DNA of 64,000 bases. It comes from Microbispora hainanensis. GTDB lineage: Bacteria > Actinomycetota > Actinomycetes > Streptosporangiales > Streptosporangiaceae. Below, piece by piece: positions 23,050-31,457 of the stretch. Below the pieces are notes generated by a model. It was not told where the DNA came from. It did no database searches and saw nothing but the letters and a program-made list of their open reading frames with translations. The number at the start of each line of letters is the position of its first letter. Position 1 is the first letter of the stretch. A program made the translations under genes and the position numbers. The stretch covers positions 5,952,001-6,016,000 of the forward strand of contig NZ_CP108086.1 of assembly GCF_036186745.1 (NCBI RefSeq), in the 5' to 3' direction.

Positions 23050-24110
23050 TCGGGCAGTCCCTCCCGTACGTACCAGGAGACGAGCCGGTCGAGGGTCGCG
23101 GGAGTGACGGCGGGTGGGGCCATCGCGTGCCGCCACGCGAAGTCGTAGTGGTGCCGGAAGTAGGTCGCGGTGTATTTGGCCCGCATGTTGACCACCGCCT
23201 CGAACCGGCCGAACGGCCTGTCGCGGATCTCTTCGGTTGTGGCGGCGACCAGTTCGATCGGCAGGCGGGCGTTGATCACCTCGAACAGGTCGCGCACCCG
23301 CACGGTGGCTCCGTTCACCACGTGGGAGATCGGGGACGGCCGGTCGGCGGCGGCGAGCGCGACCAGCCGGGAGACCGTCGTGTCGACGGGGGTCAGATGG
23401 AGGTTGGCGTCCGGGTGGCAGGGCAGGCGGACCCGTTCCCCCGGCGTGCGCCGGGCGAAGAAGGCGATCACCCGGAGGAAGTCGTACAGGCCGTAGTCGG
23501 TCAGCGCCCGCCCGGTGCGGGAGTGCCCGACCATCACGCCCAGCCGGGCCACCAGGGCGGCGCCCTCGCGGACGGACCGCGACCGGGCCAGCGCGATCTC
23601 CGCCTGCCGTTTGGAGTATTCGTAGAAGTTCCGGAACCGGTCCGGCGGGGCCTGCGACGGCCAGTCCTCGGGCACGGGGCCCTCGGTGTCGAGCCCGCAC
23701 TGGTAGGCCGTCCCGACGAGGATGTAGCGCGAGCCGGGCCGGGCGTGCCGCTCGTACGTGGCCAGCGCGTTGGCCGATCCCGCGACGTTCACGTCCAGGA
23801 GCTCCTCCTCGCGGCGTGGGAAGAAGGTGACGAGCGCGGCGACGTGCCAGTAGACGCAGGGCTCGGCGAAGACCTCGGTGACCGGGAGGCCGAGGTCCGG
23901 CTCGTCCAGCGCCAGCCCGCGCACCCGCAGGCGTCCCGCCGGGGACTCGTCGAGGCCGAGGCAGCGCAGCGCGTCCGCGACCCGGCGGCGCACCACCTCG
24001 GCGGACGCGCGAGCGAGGGCGATCACCTCCTCGCCCCGGGCCAGCAGTGTGCCGATGAGATGAGAGGCCACGAAGCCGTTGGCCCCGTCGATCACGTGAA
24101 CCCGCACCAC
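23046..24110 (-). CDS. NAD(P)-dependent SDR, thioester-reductase/epimerase-like
   Basis: About 354 residues of the extended (atypical) SDR family to which carboxylic-acid-reductase R domains belong. The nucleotide motif is DGANGFVASHL, in which the third glycine of GxxGxxG is alanine. Catalytic residues are in VGTAYQCG (Thr) and YEYSKRQAE (Tyr-x-x-x-Lys), and LGVMVGHSRTG is typical of thioester reductases. Being first in an operon with FAAL and ACP, it could reduce an ACP-bound acyl thioester or modify the acyl chain. GTG at 24110 behind GGAAGG is chosen; an ATG at 24158 has no such site. Confidence 0.82.
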   Translation of the reverse strand: MVRVHVIDGANGFVASHLIGTLLARGEEVIALARASAEVVRRRVADALRCLGLDESPAGRLRVRGLALDEPDLGLPVTEVFAEPCVYWHVAALVTFFPRREEELLDVNVAGSANALATYERHARPGSRYILVGTAYQCGLDTEGPVPEDWPSQAPPDRFRNFYEYSKRQAEIALARSRSVREGAALVARLGVMVGHSRTGRALTDYGLYDFLRVIAFFARRTPGERVRLPCHPDANLHLTPVDTTVSRLVALAAADRPSPISHVVNGATVRVRDLFEVINARLPIELVAATTEEIRDRPFGRFEAVVNMRAKYTATYFRHHYDFAWRHAMAPPAVTPATLDRLVSWYVREGLPE

Positions 24111-24178
24111 GGCACCTTCCCACAAGAGGTAGCGGAAGGTAAAGTCACGATCGCTCACAGTGACATCAGGGAGGGTGC

Positions 24179-24742
24179 ATGCTCAACGACCTGCAGCAGC
24201 GCAAGCTGGCTCATCTGTTCACGCTTCTGGACGTGGACGACGACGGGACCGTCGACAAGATGGACTACACCGCCTCGGCCGACCGGCTGGTGAACGCGTT
24301 CGGGTTCGCACCGGGCTCCACGGAGTCGCGGCGGGTCCGGGAGCGGTACGCGAGGCTGTGGGACGAGGTGACCCTGCCCATGGACGCCGACGGGGACGAG
24401 CGCGTCGAGCTGAAGGAGTTCACGGCCGGGTTCTACCGGTTCGTCACCCAGCCCGGCACGGGCTACCACACCCATATCGCGCCGGTCGCCGACGCCTTCT
24501 ACGACCTGATGGACACCGACGGGGACGGGCGGATCACCCGGATCGAATACCTGCGGATGGCCGAGAGCGCCTTCCGCCTGTCGGAGGCGAACGCCGCCGT
24601 CGCGTTCGAGCGTCTCGACCTCGACGGCAACGGCTCACTGAGCCGGCAGGAGCTGCACGTGGCCAACGAGCAGTTCTTCCGCAGCCCCGACCCGGAATCT
24701 CGCGGCAACTGGCTGTTCGGCCCGCTCCCCGCGCTGGGCTGA
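24179..24742 (+). CDS. EF-hand calcium-binding protein (calerythrin-like)
   Basis: A 187-residue protein with four EF-hand loops: DVDDDGTVDKMD (about residue 19), DADGDERVELKE (about 70), DTDGDGRITRIE (about 113) and DLDGNGSLSRQE (about 147). Loops 1, 3 and 4 carry canonical 1-3-5-12 ligands; loop 2 has Glu at position 6, where Gly is usual, so it may bind weakly. Size and layout match calerythrin of Saccharopolyspora and the sarcoplasmic calcium-binding family. GGGAGGG precedes the ATG. The gene is divergent from the SDR-FAAL-ACP operon, sharing a 68-bp spacer. Role unknown: a calcium sensor or buffer. Confidence 0.92.
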   Translation: MLNDLQQRKLAHLFTLLDVDDDGTVDKMDYTASADRLVNAFGFAPGSTESRRVRERYARLWDEVTLPMDADGDERVELKEFTAGFYRFVTQPGTGYHTHIAPVADAFYDLMDTDGDGRITRIEYLRMAESAFRLSEANAAVAFERLDLDGNGSLSRQELHVANEQFFRSPDPESRGNWLFGPLPALG

Positions 24743-24838
24743 CCGCCGTACGGCGGTCCGGGGCGCGGAGCGAGGCCCGGGCCCTTGAAGGCGCGCGACT
24801 TTCAGGCGCGTGGCGGGGCTCGCGACTTCGAAAGACAC

Positions 24839-24880
24839 GCGGTGAGGCTCGCGGCCGGCGCGGGCCGCGGGCCTCACCGC
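24839..24880. terminator. Bidirectional terminator between the EF-hand and trmH genes
   Basis: GCGGTGAGGC pairs with GCCTCACCGC and, inside, CGCGGCC pairs with GGCCGCG, with one T/G position between the two sections and loop GGCGCG. It lies between convergent genes. A separate perfect 16-bp palindrome (ACCGCCGTACGGCGGT, 24742-24757) sits at the EF-hand stop. Confidence 0.8.
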
Positions 24881-24906
24881 CTGGCGCGCCCGGGGCTGGA
24901 CGCCGG

Positions 24907-25458
24907 CTATCCGGCCGCCGACGCCCACTCCTGCCGCCGGGCCTCCGCCATCGAGATGGCCGCGGCGACCGCCACGTTGACCGAGCCGACCCTGCCGACC
25001 TGCGGGATGTAGGCCACCGAGTCTGCCGCCTCCAGGCAGGCGGGGGAGCAGCCGTGGTCCTCGCTGCCGAGCACCAGGCAGACGTCGCCGCCGAGCTTGG
25101 CCTCGTGCAGGGGAACGGCGTCGCCGGTCAGCTCGACCGCGACCACCCGGAAGCCGTCCTCCCTGGCGGCGCGTACGGCCTCGGCGACCGGGACCGGCTC
25201 GTGCCACTCGACCAGCCGGTCGGTGCCGAGCGCGGTCTTCTGCGCCTTGGGATTGGAGGGCGGGGTGGCGTTGCCGGCCAGCCAGATCGTCTCCACGCCG
25301 AAGGCGGCGGCCGTACGGAAGATCGATCCGATGTTGAACGGACCGGTCACCGATTCGAGGATCAGCGCGAGACGGCCCTCGGTGTTGCGGCGCCAGGTGC
25401 GGTTGAGCCGTTTGACGTCGGTCGGCTTGAGCTGCCTGCGCGGGTTGGGAGTGCTCAT
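24907..25458 (-). CDS. TrmH/SpoU-family RNA 2'-O-methyltransferase
   Basis: A 183-residue SPOUT methyltransferase. The three family motifs are visible: NIGSIFRTAAAFG (motif 1, about residue 42), LVLGSEDHG (motif 2, about 127) and IPQVGRVGSVNVAVAAAI (motif 3, about 150), which together form the knotted SAM site. It would methylate a ribose 2'-OH in tRNA or rRNA; the site cannot be read. It starts 7 bp after the stop of the upstream methyltransferase gene, so they are probably cotranscribed. Confidence 0.92.
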   Translation of the reverse strand: MSTPNPRRQLKPTDVKRLNRTWRRNTEGRLALILESVTGPFNIGSIFRTAAAFGVETIWLAGNATPPSNPKAQKTALGTDRLVEWHEPVPVAEAVRAAREDGFRVVAVELTGDAVPLHEAKLGGDVCLVLGSEDHGCSPACLEAADSVAYIPQVGRVGSVNVAVAAAISMAEARRQEWASAAG

Positions 25459-25465
25459 CGGGCGG

Positions 25466-26080
25466 TCATCGCTCCTGAATTTCTGCGGTGCGGGCGTCGA
25501 CCCGCAGGACGCGGTAGGCCGACCGGGAGGCCAGCCGGGACGTGGGCCAGCCCCGGTCGCCCAGCCAGCGCTGCAGGGAGTCGGAGCCGAGGTGTTTCTG
25601 CACGACCAGATAGGCGCTGCCGTCGGGGGTGAGCCGGTCGAGCCACCGGGTCAGCATCTCGTGGAGCGCGGCCTTGCCGATCCGGATGGCAGGATTCGAC
25701 CAGATGGCCCGGAACCTGACGTCCTCGGGCATCTCGTCAGCATGCACCGACCTTACTTTGTCAAGGCCGGCGCTCGCGGCGTTCCGCGCGCACAGCTCCA
25801 CCGAACGCCGGTTCACGTCGACGGCCCACACCGTGGCCTTCGGCGCCCGTGAGGCCATCGTCAGCGCGATGGGCCCGTAGCCGCAGCCGAGGTCGAGCAG
25901 GTCGCCCTCGGCCGGGGGCGGCGGGACGGTCTCCAGCAGCACCCGCGTCCCCGGGTCGACGCGTTCGGGGGAGAACACCCCGCGGTCGGTCTCCAGCCGC
26001 AGGTGCAGATCCGGGAGGACCAGCGCGACCGAACCGGGCCGGCTGGCCGCCTGGGGACTCTCCTCGAAGTAATGGGCCAC
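25466..26080 (-). CDS. Class I SAM methyltransferase, RsmC/RlmG-like (MTS domain)
   Basis: About 204 residues. The start VAHYFEESPQAASRP is the typical N-terminus of short actinobacterial RsmC-like enzymes, with LVLPDLHLRLETDRGVFS next. The SAM loop is DLGCGYGPIAL (about residue 68), and the catalytic-type motif WSNPAIRIGK (NPPxR in relatives; here NPAIR) lies at about 130. The likely substrate is guanine N2 of rRNA or a similar target. GTG at 26080 is inferred from family N-termini; there is no clear ribosome-binding site. It is paired with trmH. Confidence 0.85.
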   Translation of the reverse strand: MAHYFEESPQAASRPGSVALVLPDLHLRLETDRGVFSPERVDPGTRVLLETVPPPPAEGDLLDLGCGYGPIALTMASRAPKATVWAVDVNRRSVELCARNAASAGLDKVRSVHADEMPEDVRFRAIWSNPAIRIGKAALHEMLTRWLDRLTPDGSAYLVVQKHLGSDSLQRWLGDRGWPTSRLASRSAYRVLRVDARTAEIQER

Positions 26081-26160
26081 GTGCCCAAACGTACCAACGC
26101 CGGAGACCGGTGATCTCCGCGCCTGCGGGGGCGCTGCCGCCGGGATCGTGCCGTGTGCGG

Positions 26161-27108
26161 TCAGGGGATGCGGGCGCCGAGGAGCATGGCCGCGATGGCG
26201 GCCAGCAGGCCCGCGACGATCGCCGCGACGAGGAACCGCTGGGTGATCTCCTGGTGCACCACCTTGTAGCCGAGCGAGGTGCCGATCTGTGTGTACACGT
26301 CGCGCAGCTCGCTGCCCGACTCGGCGGTGTAGGCCCGGCCCCCGGTGCCGTCCGACAGCGACTTCAGCGTGGTCTTGTTCACCGGCACCTGCACCGCCCG
26401 GTTGTCGATCGTCACCGTGCCGTCGGGCGTGCCGTACGCGATCGTGGAGACCGGCACCTTCGCGCTGACCGACGCCTCGATGGCCTCGTTGACCGAACGC
26501 CCGGAGGTGTTGTCGCCGTCCGACAGCAGCACGATGGCGGACGGGGGCGGATCGGTGACCGCCCGCTGGTCGAACGACCTGATCGAGTCGAGCGAGTTGA
26601 ACACGGCCTCGCCGATCGCCGTGCCGGGCCGGGTGGTCAGGCTGGAGATCGCGGTGTTGACGGCCGCGTGGTCGGTGGTGGGGGAGATCACGACGGCGGC
26701 CGATCGGGCGAAGGCCACCACGCCGACGTTGAACCGCTCGGGCAGGTCCTTCACGAACTGCTGGGCCGCCTGCTTGGCCGCGACGAGCCGGCTGGGCGGG
26801 ACGTCCGCCGACTCCATCGACAGCGACACGTCCACGGCGACCATGATGGTGGCGCGGTCGCGGGGCACCCTCACCTCGCCCGCGGGCCGGGCCGCGCCGA
26901 GGACCAGCAGGCTCATCATGACGAGGAACAGCACGGCCGGCACGTGCCGCCGCCAGGTGGGCCGCTCGGGCGCCACCAGCGACAGCAGCGCGAGGTTCGT
27001 GAAGCGCACGGTGTAGCGGCGGCGCGCGAACTGCGCCGCGACGTACGCCGCGACCAGCGCGGCGACCAGGACGAACAGCCAGAGCCACCCGGGGGCGAGG
27101 AAGGTCAT
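26161..27108 (-). CDS. VWA-domain membrane protein (BatA-like) of the MoxR operon
   Basis: A 315-residue protein with membrane helices at about 7-26, 56-72 and 291-311. Between the last two is a von Willebrand A domain with the MIDAS motif DVSLSM (D93, S95, S97), TTRPGTAIG (the MIDAS threonine) and LLSDGDN. The topology matches BatA-type proteins encoded with MoxR ATPases and DUF58 proteins. Its start overlaps the DUF58 stop by 4 bp. The complex is thought to aid assembly or metal insertion of partner proteins, but the client is unknown here. Confidence 0.92.
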   Translation of the reverse strand: MTFLAPGWLWLFVLVAALVAAYVAAQFARRRYTVRFTNLALLSLVAPERPTWRRHVPAVLFLVMMSLLVLGAARPAGEVRVPRDRATIMVAVDVSLSMESADVPPSRLVAAKQAAQQFVKDLPERFNVGVVAFARSAAVVISPTTDHAAVNTAISSLTTRPGTAIGEAVFNSLDSIRSFDQRAVTDPPPSAIVLLSDGDNTSGRSVNEAIEASVSAKVPVSTIAYGTPDGTVTIDNRAVQVPVNKTTLKSLSDGTGGRAYTAESGSELRDVYTQIGTSLGYKVVHQEITQRFLVAAIVAGLLAAIAAMLLGARIP

Positions 27109-28025
27109 GCGCCCGCCTTCCTGTTCGCGGCGCGGCGCAGCAGATGGGAGGCCCGCCGCTGGCGCAGCACGAACTCGGCGATGTCGAAAACCCAGTCGCG
27201 GTCGGTGCGCAGCACCAGGTGGGCCGCCCCGGCCCGGCGCAGCGCCGCCCGGGTGTCCTGCCGTTGACCGGCCGCCGCCTCGGCGTACCGCTGTCTGAGC
27301 GACTGAGACAGGTGGACGCCGCGCGAGCGCCCGGTCTCGGGGTCGGCGAGGGTGACGAACCCGACATCGGGCAGTTCCAGCTCGCGGGGATCGATGATCT
27401 CCACGGCGAGCACCTGGTGGCGCGCGGCCAGGCGGCGCAGCGGCGGCTCCCAGGAGTCGGGCGAGTCGAGGAAGTCGGAGACGATCACCCGCAGCCCGCG
27501 CTTGCGGTGCGCCGTCGCCATCATCTCCAGAGCCTCCCCGAGGTCCACCGCGCCCTGCGCGGGCGGCGCGCTCAGCAGCGAGTGCAGCAGAGCGTACAGC
27601 CGGGGCCGGCCCGGCTTGGCCGGATAGCGGTGCACGTCGTCGCCGTACAGGATGTAGGCGCCGAACCGGTCGCCCACCCGGCCGGCCAGGATTCCGATCG
27701 CCCCGACGGCGCTGATGACGAGGTCGCGCTTGGACATGTCGGCCGTGCCGAACTCCATGCTGGCCGACAGGTCGGCCACCGCCCAGGTCTCCAGCTCCCG
27801 GTCGGCGATCAGGTCGCGCACGTGCGGCACGGTCGTGCGCGCCGTCACCGCCCAGTCCATGCGGCGTACGTCGTCCTCGCCGGGCACGTACACGCGGCTG
27901 TCGCCCTGCTCGCTGCCCGGCCCGGGGATCAGGCCCTGGTGGCGGCCCTGCAGCAGCCCGTCGAGCCGCCGCACCACCGTCAGCTCCAGCCGCCGCAGCG
28001 CCTGGTCGGGGTTCGCCCCGCTCAT
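27105..28025 (-). CDS. DUF58-domain protein of the MoxR operon
   Basis: A 306-residue cytoplasmic protein with a degenerate VWA-like fold. Family marks are GSEQGDSRVYVPGEDDVRRM with DWAVTAR, DRELETWAVADLSASM (a DxSxS-like motif) and VSDFLD. It pairs with MoxR ATPases. The ATG at 28025 overlaps the moxR stop (ATGA), and the stop overlaps the VWA gene start, so the three are strictly coupled. An ATG at 28043 inside moxR is a weaker alternative. Confidence 0.92.
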   Translation of the reverse strand: MSGANPDQALRRLELTVVRRLDGLLQGRHQGLIPGPGSEQGDSRVYVPGEDDVRRMDWAVTARTTVPHVRDLIADRELETWAVADLSASMEFGTADMSKRDLVISAVGAIGILAGRVGDRFGAYILYGDDVHRYPAKPGRPRLYALLHSLLSAPPAQGAVDLGEALEMMATAHRKRGLRVIVSDFLDSPDSWEPPLRRLAARHQVLAVEIIDPRELELPDVGFVTLADPETGRSRGVHLSQSLRQRYAEAAAGQRQDTRAALRRAGAAHLVLRTDRDWVFDIAEFVLRQRRASHLLRRAANRKAGA

Positions 28026-29065
28026 CGCATGCCCTGGTTCCACACGACGAGCGGCGGCGGCACCGCCTGCAGCACCCGGCGTACGACGTCGTCGGGGTCC
28101 ACCTCGTCGGCCAGCGCGTCGAAGGTGAGCATCAGCCGGTGGGACATGACGTCGACCGCCACGTCGCGGACGTCGTCGGGCAGCAGGTAGTCGCGCCCGC
28201 GCAGCAGGGCCAGGGCACGCCCGGCCGCGATCAGGCCCAGCGTCGCCCGGGGGCTCACCCCGATCTCGATCGTGTCCTGCAGGTCGGCCAGGCCGTAGTC
28301 CACCGGGGCGCGCGTGGCCATGACCAGCCGTACGACGTAGTCGGCCACGAGCTGGTGCACCGAGACCTCCTCGGCCAGGTCCTGCAGCCGCACCAGCGTG
28401 GCCGGGTCGAGCACCGGCCTGGGCACGGGCGGGCGCACGCTCATCCGCTGCAGGATCTCCAGCTCCTCGTGCGCGCTCGGGTGGGACACGCGCACCTTGA
28501 ACAGGAACCGGTCGCGCTGCACCTCGGGCAGCGGGTAGACGCCCTCCGACTCGATCGGGTTCTGCGTCGCCAGCACGATGAACGGCCGGGGCAGCGGGTG
28601 GGTGCGCCCTGCGAGCGTGACCTGCCGCTCGGCCATCACCTCCAGCAGGGCCGACTGCACCTTCGCCGGAGCGCGGTTGATCTCGTCGGCGAGCAGGAAG
28701 TTGACGAACACCGGCCCGAGCTCGACGTCGAACCGCTCCGAGCTCGGGTGGTAGACGCGGGTGCCGACGATGTCGCTGGGCACCAGGTCGGGGGTGAACT
28801 GGATGCGGGCGAACGTGCCGCCCACGACGGTGGCCAGCGTCGAGGCGGCCAGCGTCTTGGCGACCCCCGGGACGCCTTCGAGCAGGCAGTGCCCACGGGC
28901 GAGCAGCGCCACCAGCAGCCGCTCCACCATGTGGTCCTGGCCGACGATCACTCGCCGGACCTCGGCCAGCGCCTCCCGCAGGGCGTCCAGCCGCGCTTCG
29001 CCCTCCTCCTGCTCCGTCACGCCCTCGCCGGGCTCCGGGTCACTGCGTTCATCGGCAACGGTCAT
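28022..29065 (-). CDS. MoxR-family AAA+ ATPase
   Basis: A 347-residue AAA+ chaperone. Walker A is GVPGVAKT (residues 64-71), Walker B LLADEINRAP (about 124), sensor 1 ATQNPIESEGVYPLPEAQ-like (here TQNPIESEG, PLPEVQRDRF), and arginine-finger and sensor 2 regions follow (GVSPRATLGL). It is the first gene of a three-gene MoxR-DUF58-VWA operon with 4-bp overlaps. MoxR systems remodel or mature partner proteins using ATP. The acidic, Glu-rich first 25 residues are probably disordered. Confidence 0.95.
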   Translation of the reverse strand: MTVADERSDPEPGEGVTEQEEGEARLDALREALAEVRRVIVGQDHMVERLLVALLARGHCLLEGVPGVAKTLAASTLATVVGGTFARIQFTPDLVPSDIVGTRVYHPSSERFDVELGPVFVNFLLADEINRAPAKVQSALLEVMAERQVTLAGRTHPLPRPFIVLATQNPIESEGVYPLPEVQRDRFLFKVRVSHPSAHEELEILQRMSVRPPVPRPVLDPATLVRLQDLAEEVSVHQLVADYVVRLVMATRAPVDYGLADLQDTIEIGVSPRATLGLIAAGRALALLRGRDYLLPDDVRDVAVDVMSHRLMLTFDALADEVDPDDVVRRVLQAVPPPLVVWNQGMR

Positions 29066-29171
29066 GCTCGTTATTCAATCGTGACTCGGCTGGAGAATCC
29101 ATTTCTCTCCCATTTGCCCGTCCCGGCGCGTGCCACACCCCCTGACGCGCCCGTGTGTTTTCATGTGGGTG

Positions 29172-29948
29172 ATGGTGACTCCGCTGCAGTACGGCGATCC
29201 GCCCCACGTGGGGCCGTTCGCGCTGCAGGCGCGTCTGCAGACGGCCCCGGCCGGGCTCGTCTACCTGGGCCAGGCGCCGGACGGACGGGTGGTGTCGGTG
29301 GCCGTCCTGTCCAGCGGCGCCGCCCTCGACGCCGCCGCAAGGGACCGGTTCGTCACCGCGATCAAGGAGGCGCAGAGCAACGCGGCCAGGCAGGCACAAG
29401 GCTGGATGGGCGTACGCGGGTGGGGCGCCTCCCTGGTCGACCGGGTGCGCGGCCGGGTGCCCCCCGACACGCCTCCCGTGCTGGCGATGCAGGGCGGTCC
29501 CGCGCCCTGGGTGGCCGTGCCGTACGTGCCGAACGGGCCGGGGGCCGAGCGGTTCCTCGACCCGGTCCCCGTGTCCGGCACGCTGATCGGGCGGCGGCAC
29601 GGGCCCGACTTCGCGCACTACTGGCTGGGCGACCGCACTCCCGCGCTGCCCGCCCCGCCCGCGCCGCCCCCGCCGCCGGTGGCCACCCGGCGCGCGGTCG
29701 TGCTCGCCTCGACGCTGCTGGCCACGCTCGTGCTCGCGCTGCTGCTGGTCACCTGGATGCTGCTGTTCCGCAGCGAGGAGGACCCGGAGCCGCCCCGGCC
29801 GCTGCCGAACACGCAGTTCGTGCCCACTCCGCCGCCCGAGCCCGCCTCGCCCGAGCCGCAGCAGCCCACTCCCGGCCCGTCCGGCAGCGGCGACGGCAGC
29901 GAGAGCCCCTGGCCGGACGAGCTCTTCGACGGCCGCGGCCCCATCTGA
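29172..29948 (+). CDS. Membrane-anchored protein with a Ser/Thr-kinase N-lobe fragment (catalytically dead)
   Basis: 258 residues. The first 70 or so resemble the start of an actinobacterial Hanks-type kinase (DPPHVGPFALQARL, GLVYLGQAPDGRVVSVAVL). The glycine loop is degraded and the ATP-binding lysine of VAVK is missing (VSVAV); no catalytic loop (HRD) or DFG follows. A proline run, one membrane helix (about 175-197, VVLASTLLATLVLALLLV) and a Pro/Glu/Ser-rich external tail follow, as in receptor kinases. This looks like a kinase that lost its catalytic core, or an adaptor that evolved from one. Start choice: ATG 29172, with ATG 29163 nine bases upstream. Confidence 0.65.
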   Translation: MVTPLQYGDPPHVGPFALQARLQTAPAGLVYLGQAPDGRVVSVAVLSSGAALDAAARDRFVTAIKEAQSNAARQAQGWMGVRGWGASLVDRVRGRVPPDTPPVLAMQGGPAPWVAVPYVPNGPGAERFLDPVPVSGTLIGRRHGPDFAHYWLGDRTPALPAPPAPPPPPVATRRAVVLASTLLATLVLALLLVTWMLLFRSEEDPEPPRPLPNTQFVPTPPPEPASPEPQQPTPGPSGSGDGSESPWPDELFDGRGPI

Positions 29949-29956
29949 CGCACCCG

Positions 29957-31180
29957 TCAGGCGCTGGTGAACACCAGCGACGCGTTGTGCCCGCCGAAGC
30001 CGAAGGAGTTCACCAGTCCGGCCGTCCATCGGCCGCTGCGCGGCGCGCCGGCCACCAGGTCGAGCTTCACCTCCGGGTCCGGGACGTCGAGGTTGCGGAT
30101 CGCGGGGATCACCCCGTCGCGGAGGCCGAGCACGGTGGCGATCGCGCCCAGCGACCCGGCCGCGCCGCACAGGTGACCGGTCATCGACTTGATCGCGGTG
30201 ACCGCCGGGTGCGTGCCGATCGCCTCGGCGATCGAGGCGTTCTCGGTCAGGTCGCCCGTGGGCGTCGAGGTGGCGTGGGCGTTCACGTAGCCCACGTCGA
30301 GCGCGTCCAGATCGGCGTCGGCAAGGGCGAGCCGCATCGCGCGCGCCTGTCCCGCCGCGTCGGCGGCGGTGATGTGGTGGGCGTCGGAGGTGACCCCGGC
30401 GCCGGCGAGGGCGGCGTGCACCCGGGCGCCGCGGGCGGCGGCGAACTCCTCGCGTTCCAGCACCACCAGCGCGGCACCCTCGCCCAGCACGAAGCCGTCG
30501 CGCCCCACGTCGAACGGCCGCGACGCCTCCTGCGGCGCGTCGTTGCGCTGGGACACGGCCTTGGCCTGGGCGAACCCGGCCAGGGTCAGCGGGTGGACAC
30601 ACGCCTCCGCGCCGCCCGCGATCACCACGTCGGCGCGCCCGAGCCGGATGAGGTCGAGGCCCATCGCGATCGCCTCGGCGCCGGTGGCGCACGCGCTCAC
30701 CGGCGTGTGCGCGCCTCCGCGCGCGCCGAGCTCGATGCTGACCACCGCCGCCGGTCCGTTGGGCATCAGCATCGGCACCGTGTAGGGCGAGATCCGGCGC
30801 GGCCCCGACCTTTCGAGGATCTCGTTCTGCGTCAGCGTGGTGAGGACGCCGCCGACCCCTGTGCCGATCACCACGGCGAGGCGCTCGGGCTCGACACCGG
30901 GCGCGCCCGCGTCCGCCCACGCCTCCCGCGCGGCGACCAGCGCCGCCTGCTGGCAGCGGTCGAGCCGCCGCGCCGCCACCCGGCCCAGCACCTCGGCGGG
31001 GTCCACCTGCAGCCGGCCGGCGATCCGTACGGGCAGGCCCTCGGCCCAGTCGTCCTGGATCAGGCGGATGCCCGACCGTCCTTCCAGCAGGCCCGCCCAG
31101 GTGGCGGCCACGTCCCCGCCGAGCGGCGTGGTGGCGCCCAGCCCGGTGACCGACACCCGCGTCCTGATCCCGTCTCCCAT
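29957..31180 (-). CDS. Beta-ketoacyl-ACP synthase II (FabF-type)
   Basis: A 407-residue condensing enzyme. The active-site cysteine is in VSACATGAEA (about residue 163), the two histidines in NAHATSTPTGD (about 301) and GHLCGAAGS (about 336), and the conserved lysine in IKSMTGH. The C-terminal NSFGFGGHN is typical. It would extend acyl-ACP with malonyl-ACP. It stands alone: no KR, ACP or other fab gene is adjacent, so it may be an accessory or secondary KAS. AGGGGG upstream supports the ATG at 31180. The lone ACP/FAAL system lies 8 kb away. Confidence 0.92.
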   Translation of the reverse strand: MGDGIRTRVSVTGLGATTPLGGDVAATWAGLLEGRSGIRLIQDDWAEGLPVRIAGRLQVDPAEVLGRVAARRLDRCQQAALVAAREAWADAGAPGVEPERLAVVIGTGVGGVLTTLTQNEILERSGPRRISPYTVPMLMPNGPAAVVSIELGARGGAHTPVSACATGAEAIAMGLDLIRLGRADVVIAGGAEACVHPLTLAGFAQAKAVSQRNDAPQEASRPFDVGRDGFVLGEGAALVVLEREEFAAARGARVHAALAGAGVTSDAHHITAADAAGQARAMRLALADADLDALDVGYVNAHATSTPTGDLTENASIAEAIGTHPAVTAIKSMTGHLCGAAGSLGAIATVLGLRDGVIPAIRNLDVPDPEVKLDLVAGAPRSGRWTAGLVNSFGFGGHNASLVFTSA

Positions 31181-31457
31181 CGACGACCCCCTGCTCTGTG
31201 CTGGCCGCACCGGCTGGTTCTCCATCGCGGTGCGCTTTCCGGATCTCACGCTGCCGCAGCGCCACCATTTCGGTCAGGCGTGATGATCAACCAAAAAGCC
31301 GCGGAAGATTTGTGGATGCCGTGCTGCCCGCCCCCGCTCGGCACCGGGCCGTGGTCCGCCTGCCGTGAAGCGGCATGCGAATCTCGTGGACGTCTTTTTG
31401 AAGGGCAATAGGCTCGGATACGTCGCTATACGTCGAAAAGATAAGGGAGGCCCGTAA

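Noticed and set aside
21086-24110. FAAL-ACP-SDR as part of a large NRPS/PKS cluster
   Set aside because: No condensation, ketosynthase, adenylation-PCP or thioesterase module is present within the window; the flanking genes are housekeeping. FabF at 29957 is too far away to be counted in.
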